Assembly: GCF_018917965.1 (NCBI RefSeq)
Contig: NZ_JAHLPP010000001.1
Span: forward strand, 868,001-932,000
Origin: Pseudoflavonifractor sp. MSJ-37
GTDB lineage: Bacteria > Bacillota > Clostridia > Oscillospirales > Oscillospiraceae
DNA: 64,000 nucleotides
Reading direction: 5' to 3'
Below, in pieces: positions 17,496-24,973 of this stretch. The position numbers were made by a program, and so were the translations under genes. A model generated the notes under the pieces. The model searched no databases, was not told the DNA's origin, and saw only the letters and a list, made by a program, of their open reading frames with translations. Each line of letters starts with the position of its first letter. Position 1 is the stretch's first letter.

Positions 17496-19607
17496 TCAAT
17501 AGGAATCCAGCGGGCGGCTCTCCACGAGCTCGCCATTGACGATGACGCTCACCAACTCGTCGCCGTCACCGGTGACGGGCACGTCCAGCTTGCCCAAGCT
17601 CACAGAGACTTCCTGCTCCGGATAGACGTCAGAATCTCCCAGCATGACCCGGACCCGGACAGTCTCTCCGCCAACGCTGGAAAGGTCGACTACGATCGTC
17701 TTAGAGACCCGGCTCTCAGAAGGCGAAGCAGACGTAGAGGGCTGTTCCGGAGCCGGACTCGGAGTGGCGGCCGGCGCAGGCCCCTTGCTGACGATCAGCG
17801 TGAGGCTGGCCCCTTCCTGGACTTGCGTCCCAGCCTCGATGGACTGATCGATGATGAGGCCGCTGGCCACGACGGCATCATACTCATATTTATAGGTCAC
17901 ATCCAGACCATCCAGCATGGTCTGGTCGATCCGCTTCAGACTCAGGCCGGTCAGAGGTGGGACGGTGATCGACTTTGCAGCCTTCCCACTGCTGACGACG
18001 ACCGTCACGGTCTGGCCCTTGGTCAGGACCGTATCCGCCTCGGGATCGGTACGGATCACATGCTCCTCCTCGATGTCTTCCGAGGGCTCGGTGGTAGTCT
18101 CGACCTCCAGCTCCAGGTCCTTCATCTGCTTCAGGAGCTGAAGGGCATACCCCTGCTCCTCGTCTACCAGATTAGGCATGGTCTGATCCTCCCCGTCGGT
18201 GCCCTTGCTGAGCTGGACGGTGATGACCCGGTTCTCCTCTGTATCCCGGAGGGCAGCATTCTCTTTGGGAGACTGAGTGGCGATGGTCCCTTCCGGATAG
18301 GAACTGTCGATCGGATCCCCGACCTCTTGTATCGTAAAGCCTCCATCCTTCACAGCATCCAGCTGCATGGCATCTTCGATGGTATAGCCCAAGAGGTTCG
18401 GGATGGTGATATCGTGGCCGCCCTGGAACGTATCGCCCAGAATGTTGACGAGGAACACACCGATACCGATCAGGAAGATCAGGATCGCACCTGCGGCGGC
18501 GATGATCGGCCAGCGGTTGGGCCGCTCCTCCAACTCGTCCGGATACCGGTCCTCTTCTCGGGATACATCATAGCGGGGCGGTGGAGTCCGCCGGCTGTTT
18601 CCACTGCTCCCAGTCCGGGGGATACGTTGGGTGGCGTCCTCTGCCTCCATGGGCCGGGCGGGCCGACGGCCGCCAGTCATGGCACTGGGCGTATTGGCTC
18701 CGATGATCTGAGTGGGCTCATCCTCTCCGTCCATCAGCCGGATGTCCTCTGGAAGATCGAAACTGATGCTGGGATTGCGGCGGAATTCCTCCAGATCGGC
18801 CAGCATAGCGTCGGCAGAGATATAGCGCTTGTTCACATCGGAGGCCATGGCCTTGAGGGTGATCGCTTCCAGTGCCTCAGGGATATCCGGCTCCAGCTCC
18901 CGGGGAGAGAGCGGGATGGAGTTGATGTGCTGGATCGCGACTGCCACTGGGGAGTCACCCTCATAGGGCAGGCGGCCGGTCAGCATCTCATAGAGGACCA
19001 CACCGGCGGAATAGATGTCCGAGCGGGCATCGATATGGCTTCCTCTGGCCTGCTCCGGAGAGATATAGTGGACAGAGCCAAGTGCCTCCTGCGTCATGGT
19101 GTTTTGACAGGCGGAGGTCAGCCGGGCGATGCCGAAGTCGGCCACCTTGATGCTCCCGTCCCGCAGGACCATGATGTTATGGGGCTTGATGTCCCGGTGG
19201 ATGATGCCGCGGGAGTGGGCATGGGAAAGCGCCTTCATGATCTGGATGATGAAGTGCAGGGCTTCCTTCCAGCTCAGCTTCCCGCCCCGGCGCTGCATAT
19301 ACTGCTTGAGCGTGATCCCGTCCAGCAGCTCCATGACGATATAGTCCATGTCCCCCGATGTGCTCACGTCGTACACTGCCATGATATTGGGATGCGAGAG
19401 CATGGCGACGGCCCTGGACTCATCGTGGAAGCGGCGGCGGAATTCCTCGTCCTGGGCCAGGTCGTCCTTCAGGATCTTGATAGCCACCAGACGGTTGAGC
19501 CGGTGATCACGGCCCTTGTAGACCACGGCCATGCCGCCGGTCCCGATCCGTTCCAGGATCTCATATCGATCATCGAGTAATTTCCCTATGTATCGATCCA
19601 TAGTCAT
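17496..19607 (-). CDS. prkC: serine/threonine protein kinase with PASTA repeats (PrkC)
   Basis: This 703-residue membrane kinase senses muropeptides or lipid II outside the cell. Residues about 10-275 form a Hanks-type kinase: IGTGGMAVVYKG glycine loop, the VAIK lysine, HRDIKPHN catalytic loop, ADFGIA and SPEQARG. A Pro/Arg-rich juxtamembrane linker precedes one transmembrane helix (about 372-393). Three PASTA domains follow (about 398-605), then a Ser/Pro-rich linker and a beta-rich C-terminal domain. The partner phosphatase prpC ends 9 bases upstream. Known roles in the family are spore germination, cell-wall homeostasis and translation control. Confidence 0.96.
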   Translation of the reverse strand: MTMDRYIGKLLDDRYEILERIGTGGMAVVYKGRDHRLNRLVAIKILKDDLAQDEEFRRRFHDESRAVAMLSHPNIMAVYDVSTSGDMDYIVMELLDGITLKQYMQRRGGKLSWKEALHFIIQIMKALSHAHSRGIIHRDIKPHNIMVLRDGSIKVADFGIARLTSACQNTMTQEALGSVHYISPEQARGSHIDARSDIYSAGVVLYEMLTGRLPYEGDSPVAVAIQHINSIPLSPRELEPDIPEALEAITLKAMASDVNKRYISADAMLADLEEFRRNPSISFDLPEDIRLMDGEDEPTQIIGANTPSAMTGGRRPARPMEAEDATQRIPRTGSSGNSRRTPPPRYDVSREEDRYPDELEERPNRWPIIAAAGAILIFLIGIGVFLVNILGDTFQGGHDITIPNLLGYTIEDAMQLDAVKDGGFTIQEVGDPIDSSYPEGTIATQSPKENAALRDTEENRVITVQLSKGTDGEDQTMPNLVDEEQGYALQLLKQMKDLELEVETTTEPSEDIEEEHVIRTDPEADTVLTKGQTVTVVVSSGKAAKSITVPPLTGLSLKRIDQTMLDGLDVTYKYEYDAVVASGLIIDQSIEAGTQVQEGASLTLIVSKGPAPAATPSPAPEQPSTSASPSESRVSKTIVVDLSSVGGETVRVRVMLGDSDVYPEQEVSVSLGKLDVPVTGDGDELVSVIVNGELVESRPLDSY

Positions 19608-19616
19608 TACCCTCCC

Positions 19617-20351
19617 TTACTCATACTGAAAGAGGACACAGGTCACATTGTCCGGGGCGCCCCGGGACAACGCGATGTCCAACAGACGGCGGCACGCGCC
19701 CTCCACTTCGCCTCCATGGAGGACCTCATAGAGCATCTCCTGGTCGCTGACCACATTAGAGAGCCCATCTGAACACAGGAGCAGGTGGTCGCCCGGCTCC
19801 AGGGTCCGGTGGAACAGATCCGCCCGTACGTGCTCTTCTGTCCCGAGCGCACGGGTGATCAGGTTCTTCTGGGGATGGCTGCGGGCCTGTTCCGGGGTCA
19901 GGTCGCCCCGGCGGACCATATCCTCCACCAAAGAATGATCCCGGGTCACCTTTTCGATGCCGACGGAGGAGATGAGATAGGCCCGGCTGTCTCCGATGTT
20001 CAGAAGATAGGCCTCCTTCTCCTCTGTCAGGACAGCCACCATGGTGGTGCCCATCCCACGGCAGTCCGGGTCCGTCCGGGCCCGGCGGTAGACCGCCTCA
20101 TTGGCGCATTCCGCGCCCTGGCGCAGGAACGCTTCCGGATCGTCCGGCGTCCCCGGCGGAAGCTGTTTGAGCGCCTCCACGAAGGACTCGACCGCCAACA
20201 TACTGGCGATATTGCCCGCCCTGGCGCCGCCCATGCCGTCGCACACCAGTCCGACGGCCAGGTTTCCGGAAAGGACATCCAGATAATAGGCGTCCTGGTT
20301 CTGCTGCCGCACACAGCCTCTGTCTGTGATCCCCCATGCTTTTATCATCAT
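19617..20351 (-). CDS. prpC: PP2C-family serine/threonine phosphatase (PrpC/Stp1)
   Basis: A 244-residue metal-dependent phosphatase that reverses PrkC phosphorylation. The N-terminal TDRGCVRQQNQD holds the first metal Asp. VCDGMGGARAGN carries the central Asp-Gly pair, and the later motifs GDSRAYL, TRDHS and LLCSDGLSNVV complete the site, ending in RGAPDNVT. I chose the double ATG at 20351/20348, since the longer frame from 20390 adds basic residues without family match. It precedes prkC by 9 bases, the usual arrangement. Confidence 0.95.
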   Translation of the reverse strand: MMIKAWGITDRGCVRQQNQDAYYLDVLSGNLAVGLVCDGMGGARAGNIASMLAVESFVEALKQLPPGTPDDPEAFLRQGAECANEAVYRRARTDPDCRGMGTTMVAVLTEEKEAYLLNIGDSRAYLISSVGIEKVTRDHSLVEDMVRRGDLTPEQARSHPQKNLITRALGTEEHVRADLFHRTLEPGDHLLLCSDGLSNVVSDQEMLYEVLHGGEVEGACRRLLDIALSRGAPDNVTCVLFQYE

Positions 20352-20411
20352 AGAAGCCTTCTTTTCCGCAGTAGATTTTCTCTCCACCATCCCACGCGGA
20401 CCGGGATGGGA

Positions 20412-20431
20412 CGCATCGCCGCGGCGATGCG
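20412..20431 (-). other. perfect 20-base GC-rich palindrome between rlmN and prpC
   Basis: CGCATCGCCG followed by its exact complement CGGCGATGCG. It lies in the 83-base gap between the rlmN stop and the prpC start, with no U-tract after it. It may form an mRNA hairpin that adjusts prpC-prkC expression within the operon. Confidence 0.5.
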
Positions 20432-20434
20432 GGG

Positions 20435-21466
20435 TCAGCGGACGCCCTGCTCCAGCATCTGCTTCCGCCGGAGCTGACCGCAGGAGGCGTCGATGTCGCC
20501 GCCGAGCTTCCGCCGGACGGTCACAGTCACGCCGTGGGACTCCAGCCGTTTCTGGAAAGCCGCCACCCGGCGGCTGGGCCGCAGGGGGCTCTCCTTCACT
20601 TCATTGAGCGGGATCAGATTCACGTGTCCAGGCGTCCCCTTGAGATGGCGGGCAAGGAGATCGGCCTGCCAGTCACTGTCGTTGACACCGTCGATCATGG
20701 CGTACTCATACGAGATCCGCCGTCCGGTCTTTTCGAAATAACGCCGGCAGCTCTGGAACAGCCGCTCTACGCCTACGCTCCGGTTCACCGGCATGATCTT
20801 GGAGCGGGTCTCATCGTCTGGCGCATGGAGCGACACAGACAGAGTGAGCTGGAGCTGTCGGTCGGCCAGCTCATCGATCCGGTCCACCAATCCACAGGTG
20901 GACAACGAGATATGGCGCATCCCGATGTTCATGCCCTCCGGGTGGTTCACCAGTTTCAGGAAACGCATGACCGTGTCGAAATTGTCCAACGGCTCGCCGA
21001 TGCCCATGAGGACGATGTTGGAGATCGCCGCACCTGAGTCGATTTGGGTGAAAAGCACCTGATCCAGCATCTCTGCCGAGGTCAAGTTCCGCACTTTGCC
21101 CGCCAGCGTGGAAGCACAGAAGGCACAGCCCATCCGGCATCCCACCTGAGAGGAGATACACACAGTATTGCCATGCTTATACCGCATCAAAACCGTCTCG
21201 ATGCAGTTCCCATCATGGAGGCGCCACAGATATTTGATGGTGCCGTCCAGCGCGGAGACCTGTTTGCGTTCCACTGTGGGCGGAGCCAGGAGACAGCGCT
21301 CCTTCAGCTGTTCCCGGAGGTGTTTGGAAAGGTCGGTCATCTCATCGAAAGAGCGCACGCCCCGGTGGAGCCAGCGGAACACCTGTTTGGTCCGAAAGGC
21401 GGGCTGGTCCATCTCTTTCAGAAAGAGAGCCAGCTCGTCCATATCCATGGATTTGATATCGATCAT
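20435..21466 (-). CDS. rlmN: 23S rRNA (adenine-2503-C2)-methyltransferase RlmN
   Basis: This radical-SAM enzyme methylates A2503 of 23S rRNA and A37 of some tRNAs. The 343-residue product has the Cx3Cx2C cluster motif CRMGCAFCAST. The methyl-carrying Cys is expected in the C-terminal part, where the DASCGQLR motif (about 328-335) fits, and the other conserved Cys lies in the KHGNTVCISSQVGC region. I use the ATG at 21466 after AAAAGGGA; the frame from 21520 would overlap rsmB. Its position between rsmB and prpC matches Bacillus. Confidence 0.96.
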   Translation of the reverse strand: MIDIKSMDMDELALFLKEMDQPAFRTKQVFRWLHRGVRSFDEMTDLSKHLREQLKERCLLAPPTVERKQVSALDGTIKYLWRLHDGNCIETVLMRYKHGNTVCISSQVGCRMGCAFCASTLAGKVRNLTSAEMLDQVLFTQIDSGAAISNIVLMGIGEPLDNFDTVMRFLKLVNHPEGMNIGMRHISLSTCGLVDRIDELADRQLQLTLSVSLHAPDDETRSKIMPVNRSVGVERLFQSCRRYFEKTGRRISYEYAMIDGVNDSDWQADLLARHLKGTPGHVNLIPLNEVKESPLRPSRRVAAFQKRLESHGVTVTVRRKLGGDIDASCGQLRRKQMLEQGVR

Positions 21467-21482
21467 AAGTACAGTCCCTTTT

Positions 21483-22811
21483 TCACGCCCTCCGGCGCAA
21501 TTTTGCCAAGAAAAAACCATCGGTCCCGTGGATATGAGGCCAGAGGGTCAGCATACCGCTTTCGACCGGTCCGATCGGTCCAGCCGCCTGAAACGGCTCA
21601 GCCGTAAAGTCCAAATGGCCGTCAAGAAAGTCCGATACGATGTCCTCGTTCTCCCGCCGCAGGAGCGTACAGGTAGAATAGAGCAGGACACCGCCGGGAG
21701 CCACATAGTGGGAGACGTTCTCCAGGATCGCAGCCTGAATCGGCGGGAGGCCGGACAACGGTCCCGGATCCTTATACCGGATATCCGGCTTCTTGCGGAT
21801 GATCCCAAGACCCGAACATGGGACATCGGCCAGCACCACGTCGAACCGCTCCAGCCAGTCCTCCCGCCGCTCCCGTCCATCCTGGACGGCAGTATGGACG
21901 ATCGTTCCAAATCCAAGCCGTGCCGCGCCGGTCTGGATCAGTCCTGCCTTGCGGGGGTGGATGTCGCAGGACCAGATCTCCCCCTGCCCCTCCATGAGGA
22001 CTGCCGCGGCAAAGGTCTTGCCGCCGGGGGCGGCGCAGGCGTCCAGCACCTTCTGCCCGGCTTTTGGCGCGGCTGTCATCACAGCCAGCCGGGCGGCGGC
22101 GTCCTGGATGTAGAACGCGCCATCCCGAAACAGGTCCAGACGCTCCAGGTCCCCTGTGCCGCTCAGGAGCAGACAGTCCGGGAGCCATGGATGGAGTTCT
22201 GCATCCACGCCTGCCTTACGGAGGGCGTTCAGGACCTTACCAGTCTCATATCGGACCGTGTTCACCTGAGCCATAGTGGGTGGAGCTTCATTGTCCGCCG
22301 CCAAAAGGGCTTCGGTCCCTCTCCCCTTCAGTGCAAGGTCGAATTCCTTTACGAGCCATGCGGGGTGGGAATAGCGAGTGGCCAAATCTGTGGGCGGAGC
22401 CAACTCCTCCCGCCCCCGGATCAGATTGCGGAGGATGGCGTTCACCATGCCGGCCGCCTTGGGGTTCTTCGCGTGCTTCCGAGCCAGAGAGACCGATCCA
22501 TCCACCGCCGCTGCATCCGGGATCCGATCCAGCATCAGGATCTGGTAGGCTCCCAGTCGGAGGCAGTTGCGGATCTTCGGCTCCAGTTTTTCCAACGGGA
22601 GCTTGGAGAACTGGGCCAGATACCAGTCCAGGAGCATCTGCTCCTGCTGAACGCCGTAACAAAGCTTGGAAGCCAGTCCGCCGTCCCGGCTGTCCAGTCC
22701 GGCCTCCCGGATCGTCCGTTTCAGGTAGTTGTCTGACCAAGCGCCCTGCCGCTCACAGGCCGTCAAGGACAGGAGCGCGGCCTCCCGCGCTGTTTTCGCT
22801 GTTTCTCTCAT
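21483..22811 (-). CDS. rsmB: 16S rRNA (cytosine-967-C5)-methyltransferase RsmB
   Basis: The 442-residue SAM-dependent methyltransferase has an N-terminal NusB-like helical RNA-binding domain (about 1-140). The Rossmann methyltransferase domain shows DACAAPGGKTFAAA (SAM loop), DVPCSGLGIIRKKP with the TC/PC catalytic Cys, and LLYSTCTLLRRENE with the second Cys. The ATG at 22811 follows GGAGGAGAG and starts one base after the stop of the upstream metallopeptidase. It lies in the def-fmt-rsmB-rlmN segment. Confidence 0.95.
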   Translation of the reverse strand: MRETAKTAREAALLSLTACERQGAWSDNYLKRTIREAGLDSRDGGLASKLCYGVQQEQMLLDWYLAQFSKLPLEKLEPKIRNCLRLGAYQILMLDRIPDAAAVDGSVSLARKHAKNPKAAGMVNAILRNLIRGREELAPPTDLATRYSHPAWLVKEFDLALKGRGTEALLAADNEAPPTMAQVNTVRYETGKVLNALRKAGVDAELHPWLPDCLLLSGTGDLERLDLFRDGAFYIQDAAARLAVMTAAPKAGQKVLDACAAPGGKTFAAAVLMEGQGEIWSCDIHPRKAGLIQTGAARLGFGTIVHTAVQDGRERREDWLERFDVVLADVPCSGLGIIRKKPDIRYKDPGPLSGLPPIQAAILENVSHYVAPGGVLLYSTCTLLRRENEDIVSDFLDGHLDFTAEPFQAAGPIGPVESGMLTLWPHIHGTDGFFLAKLRRRA

Positions 22812-22812
22812 C

Positions 22813-23511
22813 TCAGTCTCTCCTCCGCCTTCCATTCCCGGCAAAGGCCAGCAGAAACCGCAGGAGCTGGGCCAGGGACACCAGCAGCGCGGCTACATAG
22901 GTCAGCGCCGCGGCGCTCAGGACCTTCCTGGCCCCAGCCAGCTCGCCGCCCTCCAGCAGATAAGCGGCCTCGAGCGTTTCTAATGCCCGGTGGGAGGCGT
23001 TGAATTCCACCGGAAGAGTGACCAGCTGGACCACCACCGCCAGAGAGAAGAGCAGGATGCCGACTGCAAAGAGGGGCTCACTGTACAGGAACAGGCCCAG
23101 CAGGATGAACGCGATCGACAGTTGAGATCCTATATTGCACACTGGGATGATGGCACTGCGGAGCTTGATGGGGCCATACCCCACGGCATATTGGACGGCA
23201 TGCCCTGCCTCATGGGCGGCAACGCCGATCGCGGCCACACTGCTGGAGCCATAGACTCCATCGGAAAGCCGGATGGTATTGCATCGCGGGTCGAAATGGT
23301 CGGTGAGACGACCGGAGACACGCTCGATCGTGACACCCATGACCCCGTGGGCCCGGAGCACGGCCTCTGCCGCCTCCGCCCCGGTGAGTCCACGGGAGGA
23401 CCGCACTGCGGACCAGCGGCGAAAAGTGGAGTCCACTCGCCACTGGGCCCATGCCGCGATCAGCATGGCCGGCATCAATATGGTCCAATAGGTCGGATCA
23501 TAGTAAAACAT
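22813..23511 (-). CDS. membrane zinc metallopeptidase, YugP family
   Basis: A 232-residue integral-membrane protein with zinc motif HEAGH (about 120-124) and a downstream polar EFNASHRALE segment that includes the likely third ligand. Hydrophobic helices occur at the N-terminus, near 133-180, and near the C-terminus. The family (neutral zinc metallopeptidase, YugP) has no settled substrate. It is inserted between fmt and rsmB, which are adjacent in Bacillus, with small gaps on both sides, so it is probably co-transcribed. Confidence 0.85.
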   Translation of the reverse strand: MFYYDPTYWTILMPAMLIAAWAQWRVDSTFRRWSAVRSSRGLTGAEAAEAVLRAHGVMGVTIERVSGRLTDHFDPRCNTIRLSDGVYGSSSVAAIGVAAHEAGHAVQYAVGYGPIKLRSAIIPVCNIGSQLSIAFILLGLFLYSEPLFAVGILLFSLAVVVQLVTLPVEFNASHRALETLEAAYLLEGGELAGARKVLSAAALTYVAALLVSLAQLLRFLLAFAGNGRRRRD

Positions 23512-23541
23512 GAGTGTCCCCTTTCTGGGCGCTCCGCTCCA

Positions 23542-24465
23542 TCAGGAGACGGAGAGCGGATGCCCGCGCAGATAGTCGGCGGCCTTCATCCGCTTCTTTC
23601 CGGCCGCTTGGAGCTCCAAGATCCGCAGGACTTTCCCGTCACCGCAGACTATGTCGATGCCAGACTTGCCGGCGGCCAGGATCGTGCCAGGTGCGGCAGA
23701 GGCCGTCTCTCCGGGGAGCGTAGTCACGAAGAGCTTCATGGGCTCGCCAGTGATGGCCTCCGTCACGGCGGCGGGCCACGGCAGCAGACCGCGCACCTGA
23801 TCATGGATGGCTTGGGCCGGCCGGCTCCAATCCACAGGAGAAAGCTCACGGCTGAGCATGGGGGCAAAGGTCACCTGAGCAGGGTCCTGAGGGGTCCGGC
23901 CGGCCGTGCCGGCGGCGATCTCCGCTACCGTAGGAATCAGCAGTTCCCCACCCATCTCAGCCAGACGCTGATAGAGGGCGTCCGCATCCTCATCCGGGCC
24001 GATCGGCGTATGGACCTGAGCGATGATATCACCTGCATCCAGCTCAGTAGCCATGTACATGATCGTCACGCCAGTCTCAGCGTCCCCGTTCAGGATGGCC
24101 CAGTTGATCGGCGCCGCGCCCCGATACCGAGGCAGGAGCGACGAGTGGACGTTGATGCAGCCGAATTTGGGGTAGTGCAAGATCTCATCCGGCAGGATCC
24201 GGCCATAAGCCGCTACCACGATCAGCTCGGGATCCAGGCTCCGGATCTGCTCCAGGGCGCTCCCATCCCGGAGCTTCGTTGGCTGGAACACCGGGATGCC
24301 GTGGGCCACAGCGTGCTCCTTCACCGGCGGGGCCTGGAGCTTCATACCGCGTCCCTTCGGCTTGTCCGGCTGGGCGAACACACCCACCACTTGGTGGCCC
24401 GCATCGATTAGTTTTTCCAGAGAAGGCACCGCGAATGCGGGGGTGCCCATGAAAACGATCCTCAT
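23542..24465 (-). CDS. fmt: methionyl-tRNA formyltransferase
   Basis: Fmt formylates initiator Met-tRNA using 10-formyl-THF. The 307-residue product opens with RIVFMGTPAFAVPSL. It has NVHSSLLPRYRGAAPINWAI, which contains the catalytic Asn and His, followed by the Asp of the LDAGDII segment. The C-terminal tRNA-binding beta-barrel follows. I place the start at the ATG 24465, just after the def stop with GAGTGA as ribosome-binding site; the GTG at 24477, overlapping def, is an alternative adding four residues. It is paired with def, as usual. Confidence 0.95.
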   Translation of the reverse strand: MRIVFMGTPAFAVPSLEKLIDAGHQVVGVFAQPDKPKGRGMKLQAPPVKEHAVAHGIPVFQPTKLRDGSALEQIRSLDPELIVVAAYGRILPDEILHYPKFGCINVHSSLLPRYRGAAPINWAILNGDAETGVTIMYMATELDAGDIIAQVHTPIGPDEDADALYQRLAEMGGELLIPTVAEIAAGTAGRTPQDPAQVTFAPMLSRELSPVDWSRPAQAIHDQVRGLLPWPAAVTEAITGEPMKLFVTTLPGETASAAPGTILAAGKSGIDIVCGDGKVLRILELQAAGKKRMKAADYLRGHPLSVS

Positions 24466-24469
24466 ATCT

Positions 24470-24955
24470 TCACTCACGCTCCATCAAGGCGTCCAGTTCC
24501 TTCGTCGTATAGAGCCGGTCGGTGTGCTCCGTGAAGAGATGACCGTCCAGATGCTCCAGCTCATGGCAGAAGCACCGGGCCACGATCTCCTCACCGGAGA
24601 CCTCGAACCAGTTCCCGTTCCGGTCCTGAGCCCGGACCTTGGCCCGCATGGGGCGCTTCACCAAGCCCCAGCGGCCGGGGACGCTGAGACAGCCCTCGAA
24701 GCCCTCCTGCTCGCCATCTGTCCAAATGAGCTCCGGGTTCACCAGTTCCAGCATCTCGTCATTGGAGTCCACCACGATCACGGCCCGGCGAAGGATGCCC
24801 ACCTGGGGCGCGGCCAGACCGGCGCCATTGGCGTCCGCCAGCGTCTCCTTCATATCGTCCAGGAGCCCCCACAGGCGCTCATCGAACACGGTGTAGGGCC
24901 GGCACACCTTGTGCAGGGCCGGATCCTCATCCGTCAAGATCTTTCTCAGTGCCAT
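24470..24955 (-). CDS. def: peptide deformylase
   Basis: Def removes the N-formyl group from nascent proteins. The 161-residue iron/zinc enzyme shows all three signature motifs: GLAAPQVG (about 46-53), EGCLSVPG (about 87-94, metal Cys) and HELEHLDG (about 131-138, two metal His and the catalytic Glu). The last motif reads HELEH where HELDH is commonest, a conservative change. It sits 18 bases after priA and just before fmt. Confidence 0.96.
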   Translation of the reverse strand: MALRKILTDEDPALHKVCRPYTVFDERLWGLLDDMKETLADANGAGLAAPQVGILRRAVIVVDSNDEMLELVNPELIWTDGEQEGFEGCLSVPGRWGLVKRPMRAKVRAQDRNGNWFEVSGEEIVARCFCHELEHLDGHLFTEHTDRLYTTKELDALMERE

Positions 24956-24973
24956 TTCTCTCTTCCTCCTAGG

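Noticed and set aside
17823-19580. 585-codon plus-strand frame opposite prkC
   Set aside because: Antisense shadow: the minus-strand frame has complete kinase and PASTA motifs.
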